64,000 nucleotides of DNA from Anaspis maculata (lineage: Eukaryota > Arthropoda > Insecta > Coleoptera > Scraptiidae), in NCBI GenBank assembly GCA_949128115.1, contig OX421967.1, positions 8,670,070 to 8,734,069 on the forward strand, read 5' to 3'. The translations under genes were made by a program, and so were the position numbers. Within the stretch, counting starts at the first letter, position 1, and the number at the start of each line of letters is the position of its first letter. Shown in pieces: positions 34,897 to 46,009 of the stretch. Below the pieces are notes generated by a model, which was not told where the DNA came from, searched no databases, and saw only the letters and a program-made list of their open reading frames with translations.

Positions 34897-36696
34897 ATGG
34901 TATTGATAACGACCACGAGTCCGATAGAGATACGGAACCTTAAAAATAATCCAGGACTCCTCCCAGTACACTTAGGTACTGCAAAAATCCAGCAATATTC
35001 CCATAAATTACTCTACTATTATGACATATCCATTTTGGTCAACCGCTTTGAAAAACTCAACAGAAACCTCAATTCTCTCACACGAATAATTACACAAGAT
35101 TCAACCTCGACCCGACAGACACAACAACTCAACAACTTGACGTACTCAATGGAAATAGGAAATTATTTGAAAGTTATAGACAATACAAAAAACGCCATTC
35201 AGGAAAGTATCTTTGAAATTCTACCCAACAAGACAACAGTTAGAGAAAACCCAAATTTGAACAGGAAAAAACGCGGATTGATAAATGCACTTGGTTCAGT
35301 TTTTAAAAGTATTACAGGAAATTTGGATGATGAAGACGGAATTCACTTCGAGAGTATGATTCAGGAACTAGCCGAAAATCAAAATTCACTCCAAGAAAAT
35401 ATTAAAAAACAGTACTCTCTTTCCACAGAAATTATTGAAAAATTTAACAAATCTGTAATGGATCTCTATCAGAATGAGGTTATTTTAAAAACACGAATAA
35501 CGGAAGCTGAAGTAATCCTAAGAGACGAAGTAGTTCAACAATTACACCTCCATAATCTTGCTGATACGTTAAATCAAATCCAGTTAATGTATCAGACTAT
35601 CTCAAAAATTGTAGATCAATTATTGCTGGCTATATCATTTACAAAATTAAAAGTCTTACATCCCAGCATCATATCCACCAACGATCTTTTCAATGCACTT
35701 TCAAAATTGAAGTCAACCGTGGAAATGCCACAATTGCCGTTTGAAATAAAGCCGAAAAATCTAATCTATATTTCCAAATTAATTGAAGTAGATTCATACA
35801 TTTACAACGACAAACTTGTATTCATTCTGAAAATTCCCCTGTATCATAATGAACCGTTCGACCTATATAAACTCTACCCGATTCCCATTTGGCGTGAATC
35901 TCAGTCCTTTCGATTAGTTTTACCCGATACCAGATATTTACTACTATCGGGGAGTCGTTTCGCCCACGAAACCGAGGACTGCCAAAAGATCAACGAAATC
36001 TTTTTCTGCAAAACTGCACTGATCGAGTTCTCCAAGAACAACTGCGAAGTCAACATCATCCGAAACCAAAAATTATCGGATTGCAACCGACACTCCATCG
36101 AAATTCAAGACCTCCAAATTCAAGAAATAGAGGACACCAAGTATTGGCTTCTTATTGCACCAAACTACGCCGACCTCAAAATTACCTGCCCTTCAAGACG
36201 AGAAATGCAACGTCTCCAGGGTACCTACTTGATACACATGCAACCACAGTGTATCATTTTTATCAACGACCAAAAACTAAGCCCATCAGTGGAAGAAGAA
36301 CTAGGTCGACCCCTGTTCGTTGACTTCGAGGACATGGAAATTCAAGAATTCCAACACCCATCACAAAAGAAGACGCATATCAACCCTGTTAACTTGGAAA
36401 ACATCTCCGAGTTGAAAAATGAAGTTAAATGGTTCCAGGCCCAAGCGATGCTGAAACGTTCATCTAATTCTGGTCATCACACCCACATCATCTATGCCAT
36501 GATTGTTGTGATAGTCGTAATCATTTTCTTCAAGAACCCAGTTCTTCGATTTCTGAAGTCCTGCAGAACCATCAAAGAACAGCCCCGGCAACCCTTACCA
36601 TCACCAACGCCGCCACCACGAGTTGTTCAGCTTCCTCGTGCCTCCGAACCTGAATCTTCGAGGGGAGGAGTTACATCAATGCCACTGCCGCACTAG
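34897..36696 (+). CDS. env: Errantivirus envelope, baculovirus F-like, uninterrupted
   Basis: The 599-codon frame is open. F-like env proteins of errantiviruses mediate membrane fusion. The frame is preceded, without a stop back to 34861, by hydrophobic residues (RFALLLMVLITTTS), so a signal peptide spans the ATG. In relatives env is made from a spliced RNA, and the true start here may be upstream by splicing. A furin-type site RKKR lies at residues 123-126. A GLINALGSVFKSI segment follows, as in F proteins, where the fusion peptide follows the cleavage. Next come a helical coiled-coil-like region, a cysteine-bearing ectodomain, a transmembrane segment at about 532-547 (YAMIVVIVVIIFF) and a proline-rich tail. 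The last codons overlap the inferred 3' LTR start. It is the only unbroken gene of the copy; whether it is expressed is unknown. Confidence 0.85.
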   Translation: MVLITTTSPIEIRNLKNNPGLLPVHLGTAKIQQYSHKLLYYYDISILVNRFEKLNRNLNSLTRIITQDSTSTRQTQQLNNLTYSMEIGNYLKVIDNTKNAIQESIFEILPNKTTVRENPNLNRKKRGLINALGSVFKSITGNLDDEDGIHFESMIQELAENQNSLQENIKKQYSLSTEIIEKFNKSVMDLYQNEVILKTRITEAEVILRDEVVQQLHLHNLADTLNQIQLMYQTISKIVDQLLLAISFTKLKVLHPSIISTNDLFNALSKLKSTVEMPQLPFEIKPKNLIYISKLIEVDSYIYNDKLVFILKIPLYHNEPFDLYKLYPIPIWRESQSFRLVLPDTRYLLLSGSRFAHETEDCQKINEIFFCKTALIEFSKNNCEVNIIRNQKLSDCNRHSIEIQDLQIQEIEDTKYWLLIAPNYADLKITCPSRREMQRLQGTYLIHMQPQCIIFINDQKLSPSVEEELGRPLFVDFEDMEIQEFQHPSQKKTHINPVNLENISELKNEVKWFQAQAMLKRSSNSGHHTHIIYAMIVVIVVIIFFKNPVLRFLKSCRTIKEQPRQPLPSPTPPPRVVQLPRASEPESSRGGVTSMPLPH

Positions 36697-37122
36697 TGCT
36701 ATGTCAGCACTGCGGAATCAGCACTTCCAGATTTATTATAATAGAAACGCATTGTAGTAGCATTCATTCTTATTATATCCGCGTAGAAGCTTAAATGTAC
36801 ATTCTTTAGTAATTAAAATATTTTTTAAAAACGTTTGTTCGGTCCCAATTGATATAATTTGCACGAAGCTGGTATAATGCACGTTATCATCCTCAAGCAA
36901 ATCTTGTAGAAAGAACAAATCTAATCATTGACACGGCAATACGGTTTCACATGACCCGCATCAAGAATAAAACAAACATCTCCCAGAAGTCGATATTTTG
37001 TTGATTTCATCAAGGCACAAAGTAGCTTATCCCTTTTAAATTTTTTGAATTTCCGATTTCTGGCGATTATTATGGTGGCGTTGACTCAACTGGAACCATT
37101 GAGTTGCTTACTGGGTAATTAC
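36669..37122 (+). repeat. Putative 3' LTR (boundaries inferred)
   Basis: A purine tract GAGGGGAGGAG (36660-36670) runs into AGTTAC, the start typical of errantivirus LTRs. The proposed end GTAATTACT at 37114-37122 is chosen because it is roughly inverted to the start. An AATAAA lies at 36966-36971. No second LTR copy exists in the window to confirm the limits. Confidence 0.45.
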
Positions 37123-38405
37123 TGTAGGGCTTGATGTCCAGTTGTGCTTTCCAATGTGAATCCATACCAGCTTCAATATGCTCCCAAGAATCGGCATCAT
37201 ATCGGGAGACTGTCGGCTCGCATACACAGCGCAGTTCTTATCATTATGCACCATCTCCTGAATGGCCTCCTCGATAAGGCCGTTCCGAACGACATAGGAA
37301 ATGGCATCGAGGATACTTCCGGCTGTCGCCTGCGGAGAAAGCGTCCTCTTGTCGGTTATGGATTATGTATTTTCGAGAGAGCAGCAGCGGCCAGCAGACA
37401 GAACGTGGACCTTCTCCAGCGCTCTTATTATTATATTTCACGCCAATAAGGGGTATGTATCAGCACTAAAAGGGAGACCGGCATTACGTACAACAGAGAA
37501 ATAGATATACAAGTCCATTTCTACTTTGCTGCGATTGTTTCGTCGTGCTTCAATAGACGCCCTGATAAGGAGTCTCGGGATGTGCATCCTGCAACATGGA
37601 AATCGTGAATACTATATCATACATATGTGGATGTACCTGGTGTATAGTGAGGGGACAAAGTAGCCGAAAGCTATGATTTTTCTAAAGTGTATACAATACA
37701 GACGAAACGGAGAATATTTCGTTTGGTCAAAGCCGTCCCTTTATAGTCTCGATTTCTCTCGTTCTGCTCCTCTTTCTCGTCCTCCTGGCGGGCGCGCTCC
37801 CCCTTTTATTTTACTTACTTTGTAATTAACCCTTTTAATCCCTTATGGATGTTTGGACATTATTATGGTTTTGACCCGCGGACTTCGTTAATAAATAAAA
37901 GGTATCGGCTTCGCCAACGCACATACACACAGAGAGAGCGAGTCAGTGGCTCTCCTAACCGAATATTACATGGGGGTATTATATTATTCATGAAAAAGTT
38001 TATATCTTGTAGGTAGAGGTGTATGTGTATGGCAAAGAGCAAGCGAGAGAGATGGTGGACGAAGGGATCGGGATATGTCGGTGGAGTGGGAAGCGGAAAA
38101 TGCCTCTCTCTGACCGAAACTTAATTATTCCAGACCGAAATAATGATTTCTCCATTGTTGTGTGTATATGTGTGCGTATATTTAGAACCCTTTCGTTTGT
38201 TTGGCGGTTCTTTCGTTTCTTGCAAATTTCGTACTTATTGTACAACACTTTTGCTATGCCATTTTCCATTTCAAACGAGTACTGAGCCTGGCATCGATTC
38301 AGGTACCTACCATTCTACTCTTTAGGTAGATCAATGAGCTGGTTGGAAATGTCTTCAGCAAGTGATTTATTTTCTTCACTCAGCTTTGTGTTCAACGACT
38401 ACGAA
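37123..38405. other. No gene recognised; CpG-richer, possibly unique
   Basis: A frame open on both strands at about 37141-37450 is the only coding-like stretch. The minus reading contains AGSILDAISYVVRNGLIEEA, which I do not recognise. The segment 37720-38120 is CpG-richer and contains GAGAGAGCGAG simple sequence. There is no repeat match elsewhere in the window. Confidence 0.35.
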
Positions 38406-38407
38406 CG

Positions 38408-38841
38408 AACCAACGGAAACGTAACAGACAGATTTTTGGGCACTTGATCTCAATTGTTTGTATACTGTGATATATTTACCAGAGGGACATAAGCCCCGTC
38501 ATGAGCTCGGCAACTTCGAGCCAGCCTCCTGGAAGGGGCTGACTTCTCCAAAAACACTGAAATTGGATCTTTCTTGAAAAATTTGCATCGAATTGAAAAA
38601 AATATCACCGCTATAGGGACAATTGAACCAGCTTCAAAATGATGTGAGACTCAACCCCAATTGCCATTTAAAATTTTCGAAGGGCTGCCACTCTGACTAC
38701 GGGGGTAAAACTTCACGGTTGAATTAATAGTGCTTGAACATTCCCCTCGGAATAAAGCTGACATGTCCAGGCTTATCTCGAAAAAACGAGGTCAAATTCC
38801 CAAAAATCTGTCTGTTACGTTTTCGTTTGGCCACGTTGTAT
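38408..38841. mobile_element. Second copy of the CAGGGTGGCCC MITE family
   Basis: The body matches 26680-27090, for example GACATAAGCCCCGTCA, TTGCATCGAATTGAA and ATGTCCAGGCTTATCTCGAA. The right end keeps TTTGGCCACGTTGTA. The left end is diverged (CCAACGGAAACGTAACAGAC). Confidence 0.75.
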
Positions 38842-39362
38842 AGGATGAGAACAGAATGTGTGTCAGAATATAGGGTTTTTCGCGAGCCTGGTGAAAAGAC
38901 AGCGTCGAAATACGAGCATGGAGAAGACCTCAAATCTAATATACAAATCGAAGCGGAAGAGCTGAAAACCGCTCGAACAGATAGAACAACAATCAAGCAT
39001 CCCCCTAGCGAAAAAAAAGGGGGCAAATTGGGTGAGAAACGAAAAGAATAAATTCCAAACCTGGAACCAAGAAAGTTTTTTAGAGAAAAACAACGCATGA
39101 ATGAACAAGACCGACAGTGACATCTAACGCCAAAAAAGCAAACCCTCACAAGCCGAGTAGGGAGCCCACCTAAGTACAACACCTGACGGAAGGACAGCTG
39201 CAACAGGAAAACGACTTGATGAAGAAGAGAGACAAGCCGGAACACGACGCCTCCCCGGAGACAGAAAAAGAAATCTTGCAAATAAATAAAGTTGTGGTGA
39301 GAACTTAGCAACGAGCACAGCCAATAACTTTTGAAGCAGTAGGAGATTCAGAAGAGAACAAC

Positions 39363-40080
39363 ATGGAGAAGGTGATGGCGGCACTTAGAGAAATAAAAGG
39401 TGACATAAAGGATATGAAGAGAAGCATTGAACGAAACAACGATGAAATGGGAAATTTAGGGGAAGAAATGGAGACCATGAGAGAAAACTGAAATGAAGAG
39501 AAGGAAGAAATTATGGAACAAATAAGGAACGCAAGTGAGAGGATCTGAAAGATAAAAATGGATGAAATACGCAACAACCTAGTGGTAACAGGCATAGGAA
39601 GAAACATAGACAAAGAAGATTTCTTAACAGACAATGGAGCGCATGATGGAGAAGGAACTGAATATAGAAATAAGAACCAAAGGATCCTATAAAATAGGAG
39701 AAGGGAAGTATTGTGGAAATGGAGCAATGGACCGACAAGCCAAGAATTCCGGAAGCATAAAGCAAGTTAGGAGAAATGGATATACTCATAGACTCCGCCA
39801 TGATAGCCAAACGAAGGGGAATTCGGAAGACCACCAGGGACTTGGCCAGAGCAGAAAAAGCCAAGGGAGCAAGCGTGAAAGCCAAATACCAGAAAATTGG
39901 AATCAATAATAAGACCTTGATATGGAACGCAAAAGAGCACAAATGACCAGATGCACGGGAGGCCCACACTGTTCCAAAAAAAAAGCACGGGCGCAATTAT
40001 CAAGCATCTAGAAATCAAAAAACACAATACGAAGGTGATAACGACCCAGGCAATAAAAATAACAGAAGAAAAAATTGTGG
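39363..40080 (+). pseudogene. LINE ORF1-like protein, broken
   Basis: It starts at an ATG with KVMAALREIKGDIKDMKRSI and GNLGEEMETMREN, a heptad-rich coiled coil. DEIRNNLVVTGIGRNIDKED follows, the usual start of the L1-ORF1-type RNA-binding domain. Stops occur at about 39489 and 39546, and frame changes follow. Such proteins bind LINE RNA. Confidence 0.6.
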
Positions 40081-40109
40081 GAGATTCAGTAAGCGTCAAA
40101 GTAGGGAGA

Positions 40110-40850
40110 ATAAAGTTTTATTTTGGGATGTTTTTGGTTTATCAAGGAAAGAGGATAGTTTATGGGAATACATGAAGGATTTGACGTGGCAGAATTGATG
40201 GAGACATAGGTGGAGGAGAAGGATTGGGAAAGGACGGATAAAGCCCTACCAAACGAGTATCGATGGAAATGCCAAGTAGCAATAAGAGAAAAAAGCAAGG
40301 GCAGAGCAAAGGGGATAATTACAGGAGTGAGAAGGGAGATGGAGGAAAAAGTAGAACAAAACACAAGCACAAACAATGTAATAGAAAGACCAGTGAGTTT
40401 CGGCCAAAATAGATGGGAAATAATAACAGTTCTCAGCACAAGTATTAAGAAACTGAAAGATGATCTGGAACGGGTAACAAAGGGAACTGAGGATGAACTG
40501 ATATTGGTCGGCAGAGATTTCAATGCCAGGATAGGCGAAGAGGGAAGGAGGTATGACGAGTTGAAGAAGAACAGGATCAGACTAGCGAATGATGAAGTGG
40601 AAAACAGAGGGAGGAGACTTCTCCTTGAATATATTATAGAAGAAAAGGGAGAGGAAATACTGAATGGAAATGAAATGGGAGACGAGGAGGGAGATTACAC
40701 ATGTTACAGGGAGGGTGGCAACAACAATAGATTACGCAATGGCGAACAAAAAAGCACTAGAAGAAATACTAACGTTCAAGGTTGGAGAAAGAGTTGAGTC
40801 AGAGAACCTACCATTGGAAATAAATAGAAATCGAACTGGAGGAAGAAATT
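40110..40850 (+). pseudogene. LINE endonuclease domain, broken
   Basis: The longest piece is a 195-codon frame (40210-40797). Visible blocks are VEEKDWERTDKALP (residues usual in the EEP fold), DELILVGRDFNARIGEEG (the GDFNARIG motif with G to R), and YTCYR followed in another frame by TIDYAMANKK (the D-Y/H end region). This domain nicks target DNA to prime reverse transcription. Confidence 0.75.
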
Positions 40851-41189
40851 AAGAGAGCCGAAGAAAATAAATTTGAAGGTGATGGAGAAGTGCTGCTGGA
40901 AGGAGGAAGAAATTTTACGATACAGGAGCAGAACAAACGGGATTGAGTGGAAGGCAGAAACAGTACAAGAAAAAATGGAAGAGCAAAGCAAAATCATAAA
41001 TAAGGCAGTAAAAGGGAAAAAAATAGTCATACGGAAGAGAAAGAACGGGTGGTGGGACGTGGAGTGTACAAAAAGGAAAAAGAAACACGAGAACGACTGA
41101 GGGAGTGGAGAAAAGATACAGAAACGAAAGAAGATTACACCGAAGCAAGAAAGAAATACCGAGACTACTGTACTGTACTACTACTGTGC

Positions 41190-42073
41190 CGGATGGACAA
41201 GCCGGCTTCCGAAAAGGAAGAGGCACCGTGGACAACATATACATCCTCCACCATCTCATTGAAGAAGAGATAAACAAGAAAGCAGGACGGGTGTATGCGC
41301 TGTTAGTGAACTTGAAGGCGGCCTTTGATGGCATAGAAAGAGAGGAATCATGGAATAACTTGAAAGAAAGGGGAATAAATGGAAGAATTGTAATAGTAAA
41401 CAAAATAGAAAATATACACAAAGAGACAAGAAACAGAGAGGGAGTTGATGGTAAAGAGAGTGATTGTTTTTACACAAAGAAGGGTGTGAGACAGGGATGC
41501 CCCATGAGCCTCACATTTTTTTGAGCATACTTGGGAGATATAGACGGAATGTTCCGGAAGGCGCAGGCAGGCGGGAGGACTTGTGGTGTGAAACAAAAAA
41601 TTAGGGACACTGGCGTATGCTGATGACTTGGTGGTGCTAGCTAAAGATGAAAGAAATATGAGAGAAATGATTGAAAACTTGGAAAGGTATTTGAGAAGGA
41701 AAAAGTTGGAACTGAACGTGAAGAGAACAAAACTTATGATTTTTGGGGAGGGAAAAAGGAAAACGGAAATAGGATGGAAATGGCAGGAGAAATTCAAGAT
41801 CGAAGAAGTGAACAAGTTCAGATACCTCGTATATGTGTTCAACAGAGCTAGCACCTCGGGAACCCATGTTGAAGAAATGATGTTGAAGAGAAGACGAATG
41901 AAATTCTAGGAAGCAAATGGGGAATAGGAGTAATAGGACGAAGAAAATTCGGACATGATATATGAAAAAGAATGATGATGTTCGACAGTGTGGTGGGCAG
42001 CATATTGAAGTACGAAACTGAAATATGGGGATGGAAAGAGTACAAAGGGATGGGAAGAGTGCAGGAGAGATAT
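41190..42073 (+). pseudogene. LINE reverse transcriptase, part 1
   Basis: RT blocks are seen as DGQAGFRKGRGTVDNIYILH, ALLVNLKAAFDGI (palm), KKGVRQGCPMSL and LAYADDLVVLAKDE (catalytic YADD), then KLELNVKRTKLMIFG and FRYLVYVFN. SILKYETEIWGWKE precedes the MITE. Several frame changes separate the blocks. Confidence 0.8.
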
Positions 42074-42074
42074 A

Positions 42075-42989
42075 CCGGGTGATCATTTGAAAACTATCCA
42101 CCTGCAATAAGTCGCAGGTGAGGCGAATTAAAATTTCAAATGGCACAACCTACCTTGCGATACATCGAATTGAAGAGAATTGAAGAGAATTGAATTTTCT
42201 CCTGAAAAAAATATTTTCAAAATTTTCAACCCCACCTCCCTTCTCCCTTATATTTTCTGAATGTCAAATTTAATATTTTTGACCTCTCAATTCCCTTCAA
42301 TGCAGTCAACGTCATCCTGCATAGCATTGGAAGAAAAGATTTTTTATGGAAAAAGTGCCACCTCAATTCACCCCTTCGTTCCCCCCACCACACCTTGAAA
42401 ATCTAAAATGACAATACCCACTTTGTGATATATCAAATTGAAGGAAATTTAATTCTCTTCCTGAAAACAGTTTCTCTGAAATTTTTAAAACCCCTCGTTC
42501 CCCTCCCAAAGTACTTCAAATGTCCAATTTATTGGGGGAGGGGTTGAGAATTTTAAAAAAGTTGTTTTCAGAAAGAAAATTCAATTTCCTTCAATTTGAT
42601 GTATCACAAAGTAGGTGATGTTTTGTTGAATTTTGAAGTTGAGGCGGGGGACAGCAATGGTGTGAATTGAGGTAGCATTTTTTTTACTGAAAATTCTCTT
42701 CTTTGATGCTATATAGGATGATGCTGATTGAACTGGAGAGAATTGAGGGCTCCAGAATATTGAAGAAAGAGAATTTAATTCTCTCCAATTTGATGTATCG
42801 CATGGTAGGTGGTGTCATTTGAGATTTTAAAGTTGGGGTGAGTGGGTCGAGGGGGCTGAAGATAAAAATTTGCATCTGTATGTTTTAGATGTCCCTCTCG
42901 ATATAAAAATCGACCTGTTTTTGCTCGAAGACATTTTCGCTAGGAATCGGGAGTAATTGCAGGTGGATAGTTTTCAAATGATCACCCGG
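42075..42989 (+). mobile_element. Foldback MITE, copy 2, exact TA target duplication
   Basis: The 35-bp ends (CCGGGTGATCATTTGAAAAC... and its reverse complement to 42989) are perfect or nearly so. TA flanks at 42073-42074 and 42990-42991. The length is 915 bp. The body matches the older copy at 7740-8772 in the same orientation, and internal blocks recur in inverted order. Removing element and one TA restores the LINE frame across GAGAGATATATGAAATGG. The TA target fits Tc1/mariner-type mobilisation. No transposase is encoded. Confidence 0.9.
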
Positions 42990-42990
42990 T

Positions 42991-43640
42991 ATGAAATGGC
43001 TACTAGGATTGAACAGGGAAACACCTGGATATATAGTGAGAAAAAGAACAAAGAGATGGGAGGAAAGAATTGAAATAGGGAGAAAAACGGTTGAGTTCGA
43101 AGAGACAATGGAAGACAAAGAAAACTGCGAAATTTTACAAGAATGCTGGAAAGAGAAACTGAGGAATGCAGGAAGAGGAACACTGGAAGACAGGGAATTT
43201 CTATAGAAGAAGCGGTAACTTGAGCGAAGAGGTCAGAAGAATAAGATAGAGTGGAGGACGGATGGCAGCGGAACTGAGAATGAGAAGTAGAGATGGAGAT
43301 AGCTGGGAAAGGGGAAAACTGATGAGAAATCAAGATATAATGAATTGTACGAAAATCTGATAACAGTGGAAGAACCAAAATACTTCAAGAAAGAAACCAT
43401 GAAGGAAAGAAACATGATAGCAAGATTCAGATGCAAAAATAAGAGGGATAACAAATACTGGATGGAGCAAAAGAAAAGAACATGCAGAATGTGTGGAAAT
43501 GAGGGAGAGAGACAATGGAACACATGTTGAAGGAATGTACAGAAATGCGAGAAAGTGAAGAAGGAATCACGAACGCACTGGAAGAAGACGGAAGAGGGTT
43601 GAAATGAATGAAGGAGGTCATGAGAACAAGAGAATGAGTT
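42991..43640 (+). pseudogene. LINE reverse transcriptase, part 2, C-terminal region
   Basis: Directly after the MITE the reading continues MKWLLGLNRETPGYIVRK, as in C-terminal regions of this LINE type. Near 43480 a CRMCGN and a shifted HMLKEC form a CCHC-type zinc knuckle. Stops and frame changes are present. Confidence 0.7.
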
Positions 43641-43745
43641 AAATTTCTTTTCTATAAATATGTAATAAGTCATTCATGAATTTAATTTATTGTAACAATG
43701 TGAGTCGAGAGCTGTAAAACCATATGGTTAATGAAGCTTACTACT

Positions 43746-44585
43746 ACCTACCAGAACGTGTGTCGAAGAAGTCAAGTTTTCAAGAATCCTGTGCTCCTTT
43801 TGGAAGGCACACATCGGTACCTCGTGTTCTGATGCTCTTCCTGAGTATAGGTACGTTGACCATTCACTGGGTTCACAGTACCTGAAGCAGCTATACCAAG
43901 CAACGTTACCGATATAAGCATTATGATAATATCAAATTGAAGTGATTTCAATCCATTTTTTCTCGTTTCGCAGTATAATCAAGCACTCGAAATTAATCAA
44001 GCCAAACTTTGCGCAAGCACCGGCGTCAAAAACTAAATCGGGGCCATGAATATGGATAAATCGGAATTGATAACCGCCGCCGGCCGCATGTAGTCGGCGC
44101 GACCGAACCCGAAAGACATTTTTAATTTATTCCGGTATATTCGCACCCCCTTCCGGCCCTCGTCGCTCCGCACCTCCGCCCTCCCGCTACCCCCTTTCCA
44201 TCGTCATCTCGCACTTGCCGATATGCCGCATCGGCAATGATTCATTGATGACTTAATTTAGGCGTCGTCATGGCGACGTCGTGTCGGCGTCTTGCTCGCG
44301 TCCTGCCGGCGACGCCTAGCGTCGTCTCCGTCTAGCCCGCGTCGGGACGCCCGCACGCCGTCCGCGGATGAATATTCACAAGTTATTAAATCCGTACACG
44401 CTCTTATGCTTTATAGACGACGACGACGGATCCGCTCTCACCCATCAGCCGTACAGTACAGGGTGTTCGCACGAAAATTCCCCCAATACTTATCTCCTTT
44501 TTGACATGATTCAAAAAATTAGAAACAATTTTTGTACAATTCTATCCGTAGTTTTCCAAACTGTTTACTGGGATTCTCTAAACAA
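43746..44585. other. No gene recognised; CpG-rich segment
   Basis: About 44030-44450 is strongly CpG-rich compared with its surroundings (many GCGTC, GGCG and CGCC words). There is no convincing open frame and no repeat match in the window. It could be a unique regulatory or promoter-like island, but nothing proves it. Confidence 0.35.
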
Positions 44586-44589
44586 TTCA

Positions 44590-45000
44590 AAGAGTGCAAC
44601 ATTGTTTATGAAACTTTTAAAACAGCTAGCAAACCAAACGTCGAAAACGTTTGAAAATAACGCTAAATGAACGGCCGGATTCAACGCTTTTCCAACCAAC
44701 CATCAAAGATCTATGAAGTGTTTGAACTTACACGTTTTCAAAACGTCTTTGAAACGTCCAATCAATTGTGCAGAAAACGTCCACTAAACGTTGATGAGAC
44801 GTTACCTTTAGCGTTTCTAAGGCATCGAACCAACGTCTTCAGAACGTGAAAGCAAACGTTTTGAAGACGCCGGAAAGAACACGGAATTCAACGTTCAAAC
44901 CATGACGTTGATTCATCCAACAGTTCAAAGTCGCTTGTTGGAATTTTTGTTAACGCCTTGTCAGACGTTTTTCCAACGTCATTGTTAGGGTTCCAGAGCG
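44590..45000. repeat. AACGT-rich irregular repeat
   Basis: At least 15 copies of (A)AACGTT, AACGTC or GACGTT within about 400 bp. They are spaced irregularly by AT-rich or CCAAC sequence and occur in both orientations, because the core is palindromic. Confidence 0.6.
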
Positions 45001-45264
45001 TTGAACCAAACGATTTGCAGAAGTCCAACCTCTAGAACACGGAAAGGAGTCGAGTCTTTGTAAGAATACAACATCAAGCTGAGAATACCTAGCAGGTATT
45101 CAGCTTCGACTGCTTCGAGTTTGATGGGATCGGTTGTACTTTCCCGTTTATTTGTACTGGTCTTGGCCAAAGCGGTGAGTTAGAAGTCAGAGCGCCCTCT
45201 CTCGGTGTGGTCCTGATCTATCGAGAAATTCCCCCACAAAAATATAAACTTGGATGAATCATTA

Positions 45265-45790
45265 TTTATCTCCTAACCAGGTATGTTTTTTGAATCGTGA
45301 CTGACGCTCATTGAACGTTTCCCAAATTTCTCAATCCAACGATAGATCCTTGACAATAGTTGAGCGCTTTCGTGTCTAGTACGCCTTGGAATCGTTCCTA
45401 TCAAAATTGAAAATCAGATGCTCATTTTTTAGTGAAAGATGTTTTTTAAATTATCATTTATCACTCACGTTCCTCAAACTCCGTTTATCCAGCGATAATT
45501 TTTGACATCATATAGGGCTTCACTTGGTACGTATTGAGAACGTTGGCCTGAAAATTGAAATAGTACGTTCAATTTCTAGCCAGAGATTTTTTCAATTAGC
45601 ACTAACGCCAATTGAACGTTTGTCAAGCTCCGTAAATTCAACAATAATTTTTTGACAAAAATACAACGCTTTACTTTCCACGTAGTGGTAACGTTGACAT
45701 AAAATTGGAATAAAACGTTCGTTTCCTAACCAGAGACATTTTTCAAATCATCAGCAAAATCACGCTTCTCAAGTTCCGTTCATTCCTTAT
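45265..45790 (+). repeat. About 130-bp tandem repeat, four units
   Basis: Each unit has (G/C)AGAGAT or GTATGTTTTTT, TCA(A/T)TT or TCATTTATCACT, GAACGTTT or ACGTTCCTCAA, CCGT or TCAATCCAACGATA, GACA and a (T/A)GAAAATTGAAAT end. The units are diverged. Confidence 0.6.
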
Positions 45791-45859
45791 CATTTGATCG
45801 CTGCTCAGGTGTCTTCTTTCCGTAATGATACCTATCAGAAATATGATCAGAGATCATTA

Positions 45860-45990
45860 GAAAACGAACCGCTCTACCTATCACCAGACCTCAGTCCAAT
45901 TGAACACGTTTGGGATAAGTTGAGGTTGCCCTCATGCGACGGTTTCCAAGAGGTATCACCTGTGCTATGGGCAGATTCTAAGCGGGCATC
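45860..45990 (+). pseudogene. Tc1/mariner transposase fragment
   Basis: The translation LYLSPDLSPIEHVWDKLRLP matches the SPDL(N/S)PIEH(V/L)WD motif around the third catalytic acid of Tc1-like transposases. Nothing else of the protein is visible. Confidence 0.7.
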
Positions 45991-46009
45991 GACGATTTGA
46001 TTTTCAGTA

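Larger units (their letters stand above)
30465..34943 (+). pseudogene. pol: Errantivirus pol: protease, RT, RNase H, macro domain, integrase
   Basis: Pol would copy and integrate the element. Its frame is open from the slippery site to a TAA at 34644-34646, then continues in the same frame to 34943. Residues are counted from the TTG at 30564. Protease DTGA is at 6-9. RT has DLASGFHQI and YLDD at 426-429. RNase H has TDAS (Asp 575), KELLAIVYA and TDHKPL. The macro domain occupies 742-884 and an (L/V)PEPDDP array lies at about 919-975. The integrase zinc finger is H1111, H1117, C1147, C1150. The integrase catalytic residues are D1180, D1233 and E1269, a D,D-35-E spacing. The stop removes the basic integrase C-terminal tail (34647-34943), so this copy is probably impaired. 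The macro domain and heptad array are not part of the usual Gypsy pol. The last 47 bp overlap env. Confidence 0.9.
29308..37122 (+). mobile_element. Errantivirus-like Ty3/Gypsy element with macro domain; 5' LTR missing
   Basis: The gene order gag, pol, env in three overlapping frames, an F-like env and a purine tract before an AGTTAC LTR start match insect errantiviruses. The left end abuts the LINE only 24 bp before the gag ATG. There is thus no room for a 5' LTR, primer-binding site or leader, and no match to the 3' LTR was found upstream. The copy is defective: gag has one stop and one frame change and pol has one stop. The right boundary (37122) is tentative. The unusual content is a TARG1-like macro domain inside pol. 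Confidence 0.85.
38850..43745 (+). mobile_element. Nearly complete non-LTR retrotransposon, interrupted by a MITE
   Basis: In order: a GA-rich leader, an ORF1 with a coiled coil, an AP-type endonuclease, reverse transcriptase, a C-terminal zinc knuckle and a 3' end with ACTACTAC after GAAGCTT. Length without the MITE is about 4.0 kb. Frequent frame changes make it inactive. The clade (I/Jockey/R1-like) is not settled by eye. Confidence 0.8.

Noticed and set aside
37141..37450. Histone-like or other conserved exon
   Set aside because: I compared the readings with histone motifs and found no consistent match; kept only as unassigned.
39124..40099. Long minus-strand frames (140-161 codons), also at 40086-42146
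   Set aside because: Antisense shadows of the purine-rich plus-strand LINE; Ser/Phe/Leu-rich without domains.
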